A stretch of DNA of 64,000 nt from Gordonia sp. SID5947. Lineage in GTDB: Bacteria; Actinomycetota; Actinomycetes; Mycobacteriales; Mycobacteriaceae. Location: the NCBI RefSeq assembly GCF_009862785.1, contig NZ_WWHU01000001.1, positions 1,364,001 through 1,428,000 of the forward strand. The letters are read 5' to 3'. Below, in pieces: positions 44,001 through 52,729 of this stretch (the first letter of the stretch is position 1; each line of letters begins with the position of its first letter). Position numbers and translations under genes: made by a program. Below the pieces are notes generated by a model. It was given only the letters and a program-made list of their open reading frames with translations, was not told the origin of the DNA and did no database searches.

Positions 44001-45805
44001 ACCGACATGCCCGCGGTCAGGGTGACGCCGAATTCATACGCCCAGCACGATGTTCCGTCCGGACGGATGAGGTGATAGGGATGCTCGTCGAGGACATCCA
44101 GACCGAGGCTGTGGAGCACCGGCAACACGTCGGTGAGGGTGGCGGCCGTCCCGCACAGGTAGAGCGTGAAGATCCACCGGTCGCCGAGTTCCCGATCATC
44201 CGGCTCATCGGCGACAAACCGGCTGAGCGTGACGGTGACACCGCCCGGTTCCAGCTGGGTGACATGGATCAGATCGGCGAGGGCGGCGCGTGGGTTCCGC
44301 TGCTCCTTGTAGTCCTCCGGAAGCGAGGGCAGGGCGCGCAGCAACGTGTCGACCCCGCCGGCCGGCCAGGCCGCCGGCTGTTCCCCCTCGGCGGTGGCCC
44401 GGCCGAGTGCACGGACGCGTTCGTCCCAGCTGCGTATGGATCCGGCGAGTTTCGCCTGCATCTCCTGGTGCCGTCGTCCCCCGGTGTCGAGCGACCCGAG
44501 CGCCCGCGCGCGGTCACTGTCGACCCGTACCAACACCTGGAGCAGCGCCAGTGGCATCTCGCTCACCCGCGCCGTGTACGAGATCGCCGTACCACCCAGC
44601 GCGTCGAGGAGCTCGGCCTGCAAGGTCAGCCGCGATTGGGTGTTGTACCGGTCCCGTGGCAGGTAGACCAGAGCGGCCGCCATCCGTCCGTCGGGGTTCA
44701 TGCGGACGAACAGCCGCAGCGATCGCGTGGCGACCGCGTCGAGCATCTCGTCGACCTGACGGCCCAGTTCGGCATCGGTGGCCGCGAACATCTCGACCAG
44801 CGGATAGTTCTGTAGCAACTCGAGCATCGCCTGCCCGGCGAACGAATCCGCGTCGACCCCCGCCCGGTCCAGGACCCCGCGCACCTTGGTTCGCAACACC
44901 GGGACATCGAGCACCGTCTGGTGCAGGCCCGACGAGGTGAACGTACCGACGAACCGGTGCTCGCCGGCATGCTCGCCGTCGGAGGTGAATGCCGGAATCT
45001 GCAGCAGGGTGGGAAAGTCGGAGCGTTGGATGCCCGTCTCCAGGTAGATGCGCGAGACCCGCGGCAACGGTGTCTCGGACGCCACCGGGAACGCCGAGAC
45101 CACGGTGTCGGTGCGCCACACCCCGAGTCGGTCGGTGAGGTCGGCACCGCCCGCGGGCGCGCGTGCGTATCCGAGCGGCAGGAAGTGGTTGCCGGCGAAC
45201 CACTCGAGGAGACGTGCGTACTCCTGGCGGTCACCGGCGGGCAGACCCGTCGCACCGGACTCCTGGACGGCCGCGCATTCGACGGCCAGCTCGGTCAATC
45301 CGGTCCGCATGCGGTCGACGTCTCGATCCACATCGGCGACCCGGCCGATCACCTCGGTCAATCCGGCCCGCAGGGCCTCCAGATCGAAGTCGGGCGCTCG
45401 AGAGAGGGCGACCACGAATATCCACGACTCGATGGCGGTCGACTCTTCGTCGCCGAACCCCGACAGGGACCCATCGTCGGAGCGGATCACCGGCAGCACC
45501 GGATGGTCGATGCGGGTCACGGCCAAGTCGTGTGCCTCGACGGTTGCGAGCACAGCCTCGACCAACAAGGGCATGTCGTCGTTGACGACGACGACTTCCA
45601 CACCGCCGGACTCACTCGCGACGATGTCGACGAGACGCTCACCGTGGCCGCGACGCTGGGCGACGTCGAGATGGCGACGCACCCGGTCCACCTCGTCGGG
45701 CGCGAATCGTTCGAGATCCGACGGTTCGGCCGGTCGCCCCGACGACGAACTGAAGTACCGCGCAATCGCTTGCGGCAGAAGCGATGTCACGTTCGACAAC
45801 GGCAC
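41021..45805 (-). CDS. gdh: NAD-specific glutamate dehydrogenase, large (180 kDa) type
   Basis: A 1594-residue NAD-GDH that converts glutamate to 2-oxoglutarate. The N-terminal half holds ACT-like regulatory regions. The catalytic part is seen at MVARGGLRWSDRREDFRTEV and VKNAVIVPVGAKGGFVVKR, followed by the NAD-binding region with GIGDMSGDVFGNGML. Its mycobacterial homologue (Rv2476c, about the same size) is regulated by the FHA protein GarA/OdhI. GTG 45805 is the start. There is no clear ribosome binding site. It follows ettA by 124 bases on the same strand. Confidence 0.96.
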   Translation of the reverse strand: MPLSNVTSLLPQAIARYFSSSSGRPAEPSDLERFAPDEVDRVRRHLDVAQRRGHGERLVDIVASESGGVEVVVVNDDMPLLVEAVLATVEAHDLAVTRIDHPVLPVIRSDDGSLSGFGDEESTAIESWIFVVALSRAPDFDLEALRAGLTEVIGRVADVDRDVDRMRTGLTELAVECAAVQESGATGLPAGDRQEYARLLEWFAGNHFLPLGYARAPAGGADLTDRLGVWRTDTVVSAFPVASETPLPRVSRIYLETGIQRSDFPTLLQIPAFTSDGEHAGEHRFVGTFTSSGLHQTVLDVPVLRTKVRGVLDRAGVDADSFAGQAMLELLQNYPLVEMFAATDAELGRQVDEMLDAVATRSLRLFVRMNPDGRMAAALVYLPRDRYNTQSRLTLQAELLDALGGTAISYTARVSEMPLALLQVLVRVDSDRARALGSLDTGGRRHQEMQAKLAGSIRSWDERVRALGRATAEGEQPAAWPAGGVDTLLRALPSLPEDYKEQRNPRAALADLIHVTQLEPGGVTVTLSRFVADEPDDRELGDRWIFTLYLCGTAATLTDVLPVLHSLGLDVLDEHPYHLIRPDGTSCWAYEFGVTLTAGMSVDTAALDDLEHRFTDAFRQIWRENAEVDAFNELVIRCGLDWRSAAMLRAYARYLRQCGFSYTTTHVASVLGEYGSVTQGLVDLFAASFDPDGADEGRRDDVLSRLRHDVGTVISLDADRILSAFVAVVTATVRTNYYVTGDGGRPPVMSFKLRPRDIPQAPEPRPMHEIFVYSPRVEGVHLRFGMVARGGLRWSDRREDFRTEVLGLVKAQAVKNAVIVPVGAKGGFVVKRPPAPTGDPAADRDGHRNEGVECYRAFISGLLDVTDNIDHQSGTVIPARSVMRRDGDDPYLVVAADKGTAAFSDIANDVAAQYGFWLGDGFASGGSAGYDHKSMGITARGAWESVKRHFREMGRDTQSEEFTVVGIGDMSGDVFGNGMLLSEHIRLVAAFDHRHVFVDPDPEAAVGRRERERLFSLARSSWADYDTSLISAGGGVWSRELKSVPVSHEMRGALGLDDEVTELSPPELIRAILLAPVDLLWNGGIGTYVKASTESDAEVGDKANDAIRVDGNALRAKVLGEGGNLGATERGRIEFDLVGGRVNTDAMDNSAGVDCSDHEVNIKILLDSAVSSGELAMTDRNPLLASMTGEVADLVLADNISQNSELGFSRAFSTVRVDVHMRQLADLAHNRGVDLRLEALPQPADLRKRFAGELQRGLTSPELATLMAHVKLAAKSDLLATDLPDNEVFDARLSGYFPMPLRNRFTDGIRSHRLRREIVTTTLVNDVVDKAGMTHLFRLGEGTGCSTEEGVRAYVVAGTVFGMDELFERITHAPAPATVIDEMTMYARRLLFRASRWLLGFRPQPLAMGAEITRYGERVAELSALLDSWFGASSAIDVDARVARYQTAGVPADLANDVAVSLHRFCLLDIIDAAEIADREPVEVGELYFAVMEHFGLEELLTAVSDLAYGDRWHALARLALRDDMHGALRALTLKILEVGEPDESAAEKIDEWESSHTSRLSRVRTMLADITESETLDLAVLSVAARQLRSVIR

Positions 45806-45929
45806 TCACCCCATCGCGGGAAGGGCAGGGACCCGGAGTTTCCGGAGTGTGCCCTCTCCCCTGCGATGGTAATGACCGGGAGTCGGCGCGGTCAGCCGAT
45901 CCGACGCGTGTCCGCGCTCGGATTCACGT

Positions 45930-47603
45930 CTAGTCGCGGGTGAGCTTGCGGTGGGTCACACGGTGCGGGCGTGCGGCGTCCGCGCCGAGTCGATCGACCT
46001 TGTTCGCCTCGTACGCCTCGAAGTTGCCCTCGAACCAGAACCACTGGCCTTCGGCGACGTTGCCCTCCCACGCCAGGATGTGGGTACACGTGCGGTCCAG
46101 GAACCAGCGGTCGTGCGAGATGACGACGGCACAGCCGGGGAACTTCTCGAGCGCGTTCTCCAGTGAACCGAGGGTCTCCACGTCGAGGTCATTGGTCGGC
46201 TCGTCGAGCAGGATCAGGTTGCCGCCCTCTTTGAGGGTCAGCGCCAGGTTGAGCCGGTTTCGCTCACCACCGGACAGGACCTCGGCGCGCTTCTGCTGGT
46301 CGGGGCCCTTGAACCCGAAGGCGCTCACGTACGCGCGCGACGGCATCTCGTTCTGGCCGACCTCGATGTAGTCCATCCCACCCGACACGACCTCCCAGAC
46401 GTTCTTCTTGGGATCGATGTTCGAGCGGTTCTGGTCGACGTAGCTGAGCTTGACCGTCTCGCCGACCTTGACGGTGCCCGAGTCGGGCTCCTCGAGGCCG
46501 ACGATGGTCTTGAACAGCGTCGTCTTGCCGACGCCGTTGGGACCGATCACACCGACGATGCCGTTCCTCGGCAAGGTGAAGGACAGGTCCTTGATCAGGA
46601 CCCGACCGTCGAAGCCCTTGTCGAGGTTGTTGACCTCGACAACCACGTCGCCGAGGCGCGGCGGGGTCGGGATCTGGATCTCCTCGAAGTCGAGCTTGCG
46701 GGTCTTCTCGGCCTCGGTCGCCATCTCCTCATAGCGCGCGAGACGGGCCTTGTTCTTGGTCTGCCGGGCCTTGGCACCCGAACGGACCCACGCGAGCTCT
46801 TCCTTCAGACGGCGCTGCAGCTTCTGGTCCTTCTTGCCCTGGACCTCGAGACGCTCGGCCTTCTTCTCCAGATAGGTGGAGTAGTTGCCCTCATAGGGGT
46901 GCAGCTTGCCGCGGTCGACCTCGCAGATCCAGCCGGCGACGTGGTCCAGGAAGTACCGGTCGTGGGTCACGGCGAGCACGGCACCCGCGTAGCCGGCGAG
47001 GAACTGCTCGAGCCACAGCACGCTCTCTGCGTCCAGGTGGTTGGTCGGCTCGTCGAGGAGCAGCAGATCCGGCTTCTGCAGCAGGAGCTTGCACAGCGCG
47101 ACGCGGCGCCGCTCACCTCCGGAGAGGTGGGTCACGGGCGAATCCCCCGGCGGGCAGCGCAATGCGTCCATCGCCTGCTCGAGCTGCGAGTCGAGGTCCC
47201 ACGCGTCATTGTTGTCCAGGTCTTCCTGGAGCTTGCCCATCTCCTCCATCAGCTCGTCGGAGTAGTCGGTGGCGAGCTGTTCGGCGATCTCGTTGAAGCG
47301 GTCGAGCTTCACCTTGATCTCGCCCATGCCCTCTTCGACGTTCTGCTTGACCGTCTTCTCCTCGTTGAGGGGAGGCTCCTGCAGGAGGATGCCGACAGTG
47401 GCGTCGGGGTCGAGGAAGGCTTCGCCGTTCGACGGCTGGTCGAGTCCGGCCATGATCTTCAGGATCGACGACTTGCCCGCGCCGTTGGGCCCGACGACGC
47501 CGATCTTGGCGCCGGGATAGAACGACATGGTGACATCGTCGAGGATGACCTTGTCGCCGTGCGCCTTGCGCACCTTCTTCATCGTGTAGATGAACTCGCT
47601 CAC
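45930..47603 (-). CDS. ettA: Energy-dependent translational throttle protein EttA (ABC-F)
   Basis: An ABC-F ATPase with no membrane domain, 557 residues, that binds the ribosomal E site and gates translation by energy state. Both nucleotide-binding domains are complete: VVGPNGAGKSSILK with LSGGERRRVALCK and LLLDEPTNHLD, then VIGPNGVGKTTLFK with LSGGERNRLNLA and LLDEPTNDLD. The linker (ARYEEMATEAEKTRKLDFEEI) is the EttA type. GTG 47603 is preceded by gagaggtg. It matches Rv2477c. Confidence 0.97.
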   Translation of the reverse strand: MSEFIYTMKKVRKAHGDKVILDDVTMSFYPGAKIGVVGPNGAGKSSILKIMAGLDQPSNGEAFLDPDATVGILLQEPPLNEEKTVKQNVEEGMGEIKVKLDRFNEIAEQLATDYSDELMEEMGKLQEDLDNNDAWDLDSQLEQAMDALRCPPGDSPVTHLSGGERRRVALCKLLLQKPDLLLLDEPTNHLDAESVLWLEQFLAGYAGAVLAVTHDRYFLDHVAGWICEVDRGKLHPYEGNYSTYLEKKAERLEVQGKKDQKLQRRLKEELAWVRSGAKARQTKNKARLARYEEMATEAEKTRKLDFEEIQIPTPPRLGDVVVEVNNLDKGFDGRVLIKDLSFTLPRNGIVGVIGPNGVGKTTLFKTIVGLEEPDSGTVKVGETVKLSYVDQNRSNIDPKKNVWEVVSGGMDYIEVGQNEMPSRAYVSAFGFKGPDQQKRAEVLSGGERNRLNLALTLKEGGNLILLDEPTNDLDVETLGSLENALEKFPGCAVVISHDRWFLDRTCTHILAWEGNVAEGQWFWFEGNFEAYEANKVDRLGADAARPHRVTHRKLTRD

Positions 47604-47659
47604 GCTTGCACCTCTCTAGCAGCGATTTCGGGTCTCTGGACTGTGGTATCCCCCGCACG

Positions 47660-47676
47660 CCTCCCCCGCGGGGAGG
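47660..47676 (-). terminator. Hairpin between the HigA-like gene and ettA
   Basis: cctcccc (47660-47666) and ggggagg (47670-47676) form a seven-base stem with a three-base loop, 57 bases before the ettA start. It could end the upstream transcript or be part of the ettA leader. Apart from this the 47604-47820 gap shows nothing. Confidence 0.35.
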
Positions 47677-47820
47677 AAGGAACCAGGCGAAAGGTCCAAC
47701 CCATGACACAACGGTTGTTCAGTCTAGTGGTTCACGTCGGGGCCCACGCCCCGCCGCCTCGGGCCCTGCCATGCCCGACCGGCTGGAGGGACCCGATGGT
47801 CGGCGGTCGCCGGTTCGCGC

Positions 47821-48090
47821 TCAACGCGTTTCGACGTTGCCTCCGGCCCCGCGCGCGGAGACCTCCTTGTCGTGGTCGGTCTGCAGGGTCAACCAGAACG
47901 TCTCGCTCTGGTTGAACAGCTTTCCGAGCCTCTGCGACATCGTCAGGGAGATTGCCCGCCGGCCCTCGATGATCTCGCGGACGTCTCCGACGGGCACGCC
48001 CAACTGACCCGCCAACTGACGCGGCGACAGGCCGAGGTCACTCATGAACTCTTCGGCGAGGATCTCGCCGGGATGGATGGCTTGGTGCAC
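47821..48090 (-). CDS. HigA/VapI-type antitoxin-like regulator, no toxin nearby
   Basis: An 89-residue helix-turn-helix protein. AIHPGEILAEEFMSDLGLSPRQLAGQLGVPVGDVREIIEGRRAIS and MSQRLGKLFNQSETFWLTLQ match the HigA/VapI antitoxin family closely. I start it at GTG 48090. The frame is open to a TTG at 48162, but that would overlap the ssb terminator. No good ribosome binding site is visible for either. HigA normally follows a HigB toxin, but the neighbours here are ssb and ettA, so it is a solitary copy. It may act as an ordinary repressor. Confidence 0.8.
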   Translation of the reverse strand: MHQAIHPGEILAEEFMSDLGLSPRQLAGQLGVPVGDVREIIEGRRAISLTMSQRLGKLFNQSETFWLTLQTDHDKEVSARGAGGNVETR

Positions 48091-48157
48091 GGTGACGACG
48101 GTATCCGCGACGTCGGCGCTGACAAAACGGTCGACCGTGTGTGCGGGAACAGAACAG

Positions 48158-48198
48158 GACAAATGACCCCGATCGCTCGCTCACCGGGGTCACTTGTC
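48158..48198 (-). terminator. Terminator after ssb
   Basis: A 14-base inverted repeat, 48158-48171 and 48185-48198, with one G-U pair (gacaaatgaccccg/cggggtcacttgtc) and a 13-base loop. In the ssb direction it is followed by a T-rich stretch (ctgttctgttccc). Confidence 0.75.
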
Positions 48199-48234
48199 AG
48201 TTGTGGCTGTTCAGGCGTGGTGGTCGACGGGCCG

Positions 48235-48669
48235 TCACGCCGCCGTCGGGGCCGAGTCGACCTGCGCCGACTGGTCTGCTGTCTCGACCACCTGCGGCCG
48301 GTCCGAGCCGGGGATCCCCTGGTAGCTCACCACGCATCGGCTGAGGTCCAGACCGACCGCGTTGGCGGTCATCTCCAGGTCCGAGCGCTTCTCTCCGTCC
48401 GCGGTGACGTACTCATTGGTCTTGATCTGCCCGTGCGCGATGACCGGGCGACCCTTCGCGACGGCCAGACCGACCCCCACCAGCAGTCGGCGCCAGCAAC
48501 TCACTGTCAGATACAGCGTCGGCCCGTCGATCCACTCCCGGCTCCGCTTGTCGATCCGTCGCGAGTTGCATGCCACGCGGAAGGAGATCACCTCCTCTCC
48601 GGTCGTGGTCTGCCTGCGCCGCGGTTCGGAAACAACAGTGCCGATGATGGTGGTGTATGTCTCGTACAT
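48235..48669 (-). CDS. ssb: Single-stranded DNA-binding protein, second copy (Rv2478c type)
   Basis: A 144-residue SSB paralogue. The OB-fold segments TTIIGTVVSEPRRR, VISFRVACNSRR, TLYLTVSCWRRLL and VIAHGQIKTNEYVTADGEKR are clear. The tail (SDRPQVVETADQSAQVDSAPTAA) lacks the acidic DDDIPF tip that the main bacterial SSB uses to recruit partners. This and the position fit SsbB of mycobacteria (Rv2478c) rather than the essential SSB. Its role may be in recombination or stress. Confidence 0.92.
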   Translation of the reverse strand: MYETYTTIIGTVVSEPRRRQTTTGEEVISFRVACNSRRIDKRSREWIDGPTLYLTVSCWRRLLVGVGLAVAKGRPVIAHGQIKTNEYVTADGEKRSDLEMTANAVGLDLSRCVVSYQGIPGSDRPQVVETADQSAQVDSAPTAA

Positions 48670-48792
48670 GCTCGACTCCTCGGGTTCTCCCGCGCCACGA
48701 GTGTCTCGTGGCTGGAGTCAGCATCGATCACGGTACGGCTCAGCGGGTGGCCGCGAGCCGATCTGTGGACAGATTCCCCGGACCGACGCCGA

Positions 48793-50820
48793 TCACTTCC
48801 CGTTGTGGAGTTCCTTGAGCATCTCGTTGTAGCTCTCGAGGTCGGCATCGTGATCACGCGCCGCCCGGCGATCGTAGCGGCGGGCCTGCTTCTCGTCCTG
48901 TCGCCGCCACTGCACCAACAGCGCGAGCATGATCACCACCAGCGGTATCTCGCCTGCCGCCCAGGCGATCCCGCCACCAGCTCGCTGATCGTCGAACAGG
49001 TCGTATGCGAACGGGAGGTTCAGGCTGCGGTAGTAACCCTCGGCGATGACAGCGCTGGTCATCATGAGCGCCACCCCGAAGAACGCGTGGAACGGCAACG
49101 AACCCATGACGATGCCCAGTTTGGCGACCGGTCGGACCTGACGCGGAGCCGGGTCGATGCCGATGACGATCCAGTAGAAGAGGTAGCCGCTGAGCAGGAA
49201 ATGCACGTTCATCAGGATGTGCGCCGCGTGATACTGCACCACTGTCTCGAACACGCCACCGAGGTACAGGACATAGAAGCTGCCGACGAACAGGATCGCC
49301 GCGACCGCCGGGTGCGTGAGGAAACGCGAGGGCGGGCTGTGGATGGCCGACTGGATCCATTCCCGCGGCCCAGGTGGATTACCGCGCCCCGCCGGCCGCA
49401 GCGCGCGGAGTGCGAGTGTGACGGGCCCGCCCAGCACCAGCAGGACCGGGATCATCATCGACATCAGCATGTGCGCGATCATGTGCATGCTGAACATCGC
49501 CGGCGAATACCGGCCGAGGCCCGACGACGTGGTGAACAGCAGCAACGCACAGCCGAGTATCCAGGCCACGGTCCGCCCCACGGGCCAGTCGTCGCCGCGG
49601 CGGCGTAGTCGCAGCACCCCACGCAGATAGACGACGGCCAGGACGATCGCGAGCGTCCCGAACAGAAGATCGAACCGCCAGTCGACGAGGATTCGCCACG
49701 GCGAGGGCGCGGCGTCGATCCGGTACCCGATCTGCGCCTCGACAGCGGAGACGTCGGCGTTCTCGCCGGCCGGCGGCGGGGTCCTGGACAATCCGACAGC
49801 CAGACCGAAGGTGATTGCGAACACCAGCGTCTCGACGATGCCGAACCGGACGAAGGTCGACCGTTGCGCCGGCTCGTCCTCGAGCCGGGTGATGGTGACC
49901 CGCCGGTGCCAGGCACCGATTGCCCCGAGAACCACCAGCGCACAGATCTTGGCCAGCACCAGCCGGCCGTAGATGTCAGTGAAGAGATCGGAGAGCGGCA
50001 TGCGCACGAGCGCGTTGATCACACCGCTGATACCGACGACGACAATGCTCCAGAAGGCGACCCTCGAAAACCGTCTGACCGCCAGTACCCGCCAGCGGCC
50101 GTCGGCCAGCGCGTAGACGACCACTGCGAACAGCCCACCCATCCACAGCGTCGCGCCGACGATGTGCAGGATCAGGCTGTTGGTCGCGACGTCGTGATCG
50201 CCGCCCGTGGACGAGTGCCCGGCGAGCGCCGCCGGCATCAGACTCAGCACCACCAGGGCGACCGCGCCGAACGTCCACCCCCAAGTCAGGATCACCCGCG
50301 ACAGCGCCGCGGCGGCAACCGCGAAGATCGCCGTCCACAGCCAGGTGCGGGCATCGGCCACCTGAGAGTAGGACGTGATGAGATTGGCAGGCTTGAGCGA
50401 CTCCGACAGCGGTTGCCCACTCACATTGGAGATCGACAGGGGGATCAGCAGGACGGCGCAGACACTCCAGGTGAGCGCTGCCGCCGCCGCGATCCGAATC
50501 GCGCGATAGCCGCCGACGTCGAGCACACCGTCGGACTGCGGAGGTACGAAGAACGCGGCGAACAGCGCAGATCCCAGCGCGATCGCGGCACTCACCTCAC
50601 CGATCGCGGTGACCGCGGGCAGGCCGTACGTCGTCAGCCAGCCCGGATCGGGCACCCCGGCCAGTTGTACGGCCGTCGCCGCCGACAGCGCCGTCACCAG
50701 GATCGCGACGATCCCGGCCAGCCAGCCGAGCGCCCACGACAAGCCCGCCGCGACGCCACGCAGCTCGCGCATCGCGTCCCGGCCGGGCTCGGCCGGAACT
50801 GTCGGCGTTGCGCTGGTCAT
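48793..50820 (-). CDS. CopD-CtaG fusion membrane protein
   Basis: A 675-residue membrane protein with about fourteen helices. The first half (to about residue 340) resembles the CopD copper-resistance domain (LILHIVGATLWMGGLFAVVV). The second half (about 420-640) is a CtaG/caa3-type oxidase assembly domain (FSMHMIAHMLMSMMIPVLLVLGGP, QYHAAHILMNVHFLLSGYLFYW), rich in histidine and methionine for copper. A basic tail ends it (RRQDEKQARRYDRRAARDHDAD). It probably imports or delivers copper to cytochrome oxidase. The same fusion exists in mycobacteria (Rv0102). It starts at ATG 50820 and stands alone. Confidence 0.9.
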   Translation of the reverse strand: MTSATPTVPAEPGRDAMRELRGVAAGLSWALGWLAGIVAILVTALSAATAVQLAGVPDPGWLTTYGLPAVTAIGEVSAAIALGSALFAAFFVPPQSDGVLDVGGYRAIRIAAAAALTWSVCAVLLIPLSISNVSGQPLSESLKPANLITSYSQVADARTWLWTAIFAVAAAALSRVILTWGWTFGAVALVVLSLMPAALAGHSSTGGDHDVATNSLILHIVGATLWMGGLFAVVVYALADGRWRVLAVRRFSRVAFWSIVVVGISGVINALVRMPLSDLFTDIYGRLVLAKICALVVLGAIGAWHRRVTITRLEDEPAQRSTFVRFGIVETLVFAITFGLAVGLSRTPPPAGENADVSAVEAQIGYRIDAAPSPWRILVDWRFDLLFGTLAIVLAVVYLRGVLRLRRRGDDWPVGRTVAWILGCALLLFTTSSGLGRYSPAMFSMHMIAHMLMSMMIPVLLVLGGPVTLALRALRPAGRGNPPGPREWIQSAIHSPPSRFLTHPAVAAILFVGSFYVLYLGGVFETVVQYHAAHILMNVHFLLSGYLFYWIVIGIDPAPRQVRPVAKLGIVMGSLPFHAFFGVALMMTSAVIAEGYYRSLNLPFAYDLFDDQRAGGGIAWAAGEIPLVVIMLALLVQWRRQDEKQARRYDRRAARDHDADLESYNEMLKELHNGK

Positions 50821-50874
50821 GGCACCACTCTAGGACGGGATATACTCGCCCACGCTGCCGCCCCGAGCGGCGCT

Positions 50875-50948
50875 GCCTCCGTAGCTCAGGTGGATAGAGC
50901 AAGGGCCTTCTAATCCCTAGGTCGCAGGTTCGAGTCCTGCCGGGGGCA
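50875..50948 (+). tRNA. tRNA-Arg (anticodon UCU)
   Basis: Cloverleaf with acceptor GCCTCCG/CGGGGGC, D arm GCTC-AGGTGGATA-GAGC, anticodon arm AGGGC-CTTCTAA-TCCCT with anticodon TCT, T arm GCAGG-TTCGAGT-CCTGC and discriminator A, 74 nt, CCA not encoded. The innermost anticodon-stem pair (31-39) is C-U, a mismatch. Confidence 0.96.
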
Positions 50949-50974
50949 CTGTCCGCCGCGTGATCGCGGCGACG

Positions 50975-51283
50975 TCAGCCGAGTCCGCGGTTACCCGACC
51001 ACAGGATGGCGGCGCGGGCGGCGGCCCGGTCGATGAGCGCGGAGATCTCCGGATCGTCCGGGACCCGGAACGACGTGTAGGCACCGCGCCCGCCCCGTGT
51101 CGGGCGCCCGTATGCCTTGGCCGCGAGCCGGCCGTCCGGCAGGAGACGCACGTTCAGTGTCGTCAACGTGAACTCCTCGTCACGCCGCACATCCGTCCAG
51201 CGCAGATTCTCGGGGACGGTGACGTTGATCGCCAACGCGCTGACCTCCACGTCGCCTGCCTCCACTCCGGACTCCTCCACCAT
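50975..51283 (-). CDS. Conserved small protein of unknown function
   Basis: A 102-residue soluble protein. The middle (VTVPENLRWTDVRRDEEFTLTTLNVRLLPDGRLAAKAYGRPTRGGRGAYTSF) suggests a beta-rich fold, and the C-terminus has an alanine-rich helix. No motif lets me name it. It begins ten bases past the restored stop of the nucleobase permease, so the two are probably one transcript. Confidence 0.65.
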   Translation of the reverse strand: MVEESGVEAGDVEVSALAINVTVPENLRWTDVRRDEEFTLTTLNVRLLPDGRLAAKAYGRPTRGGRGAYTSFRVPDDPEISALIDRAAARAAILWSGNRGLG

Positions 51284-51293
51284 CTCGACGACC

Positions 51294-52609
51294 TCACAGG
51301 TCGGCTGCCGGATCGATCGTCGCCTCGTCTTTGCCGCCCGCCGGCACCACCGTGCCCCGCCACCGCCCGATCAGCGACATCGAGTGATAGATGGCCAGCG
51401 CCGCACCGGCTCCGAGGGCGATGCCCCGAAGTCGAGATCGCCGACGACCCAGGTGAAATCCGCGATGCCGATCACCAGCGGGATCGCCGCGGCGAACTGG
51501 TTGACCGGTCTCGAGAAGTCCACTCGGTTGGTCACCCAGATCTGCACACCGAGAATGCCGACCAAACCGTAGAGGGCGGTCGTCACCCCGCCCAGCACTC
51601 CCGGCGGCACGGCGGCGATCACCACACCCACCTTCGGCGAGAGCCCGAGCACCACGGCCCCCACACCCGCAATCCAGTAGGCCGCGGTCGAGTACACCTT
51701 GGTCGCAGCCATCACGCCGATGTTCTCGGCGTAGGTCGTGGTCGCCGAGCCACCTCCGCTGCCCGCGAGCACCGTCGCCAATCCGTCGGCGGCCAGCGCC
51801 CGCCCGATCCGGCGGTCGTAGTCGATCCCGGTCATCGTCGCCACCGATTTCACATGTCCGATGTTCTCCACCAGCAACACGAGCACGACCGGCAAGAACA
51901 TCGGCAGTACCGACAGATGGAAAGTCGGCGTGTCGAACTCGGGGAGGCCGACCCACGCTGCATCTCCGATCCCGCTGGTGTCCACCTTGTCGAAGATCAG
52001 TGAGATCACATATCCCACGAGCACGCTGAGGAAGATCGCCAGGCGTCCCAGCAATCCCCGGAACAACACCACCGAAACGACGAGGAGCAGCAGAACCACC
52101 GTCGCGATGCCCGGGTCCTTCTCGAAGTTCGCCTTCGCGGTCGGCGCGAGGTTCAGTCCGATGAGCGCGACGATCGTGCCCGTGACCACCGGCGGCATGA
52201 GAACTTCGATCCAACCGACCCCGGCGAAGTGGGCGATGGCACCGATCACGATCAACAGCGCCCCGACCAGCACGATCCCTCCCAGCGCCGCCGATCGACC
52301 ATCGGACGCACTGGCCGCCAACACGGGAGCGATGATCGCGAAACTGGAACCGAGATAGCTGGGCAACCGATTCCGGGTGATCACCAGGAACAGCACCGTG
52401 CCCAACCCGGAGAACAGCAGTGTCGTCGACGGAGGGAACCCGGTGAGGACCGGGACGAGGAAGGTCGCACCGAACATCGCCACCACATGCTGCAGTCCGA
52501 TGCCCACCGTGCGTGGCCAGCTGAGCCGTTCTCCGGGGGCGATGACTCCCCCGCCGTCGACCCTCCGCCAGGACAGGAAACCACCCGACCGCGTTTCCGG
52601 TGTCGCCAT
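51294..52609 (-). CDS. Uracil/xanthine permease (NCS2 family), frameshifted
   Basis: A nucleobase-cation symporter. The read frame from ATG 52609 gives 412 residues with about 12 membrane helices, the NCS2 segments VPVLTGFPPSTTLLFSGLGT and NRLPSYLGSSFA, and VENIGHVKSVATMTG. It then changes into nonsense (GASPSEPVRRWPSITRCR) and stops at 51371. The next frame carries on with IALGAGAALAIYHSMSLIG, a normal NCS2 ending, to a stop at 51294. Adding one base to the four-base C run at 51424-51427 gives DF-GGIALG and a 438-residue protein. The substrate is likely uracil or a related base. A missing base in the sequence is more likely than a real mutation. Confidence 0.88.
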
Positions 52610-52690
52610 GAGTATCAGTGTGCGACATCCCGAGTCACCTGCGTGGCGGCTCTGCCCACCCCGTCGGCGTGGCGCGGATCACGACAACAA

Positions 52691-52713
52691 AATATTCATC
52701 TGATACTCCAATT
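52691..52713 (+). promoter_or_regulatory. Candidate NsrR operator at the nsrR promoter
   Basis: A 23-base AT-rich element starting aatattcatctg and ending ctccaatt. It resembles the Streptomyces NsrR sites as I remember them (AA...CATCT...CCAATT, 11-1-11 layout). It directly precedes a -10 hexamer TATGAT (52713-52718), so bound NsrR would block this promoter. The nsrR start is 12 bases downstream of the hexamer. Confidence 0.55.
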
Positions 52714-52729
52714 ATGATTGACTCAGTTC

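Noticed and set aside
42821..44815. Plus-strand frame of 664 codons
   Set aside because: Antisense to the NAD-GDH gene, with no family motif. Long open antisense frames are expected at this GC content.
47872..49608. Plus-strand frame of 578 codons
   Set aside because: It runs antisense through the HigA-like, ssb and CopD-CtaG genes and has a histidine/arginine/aspartate-rich shadow composition.
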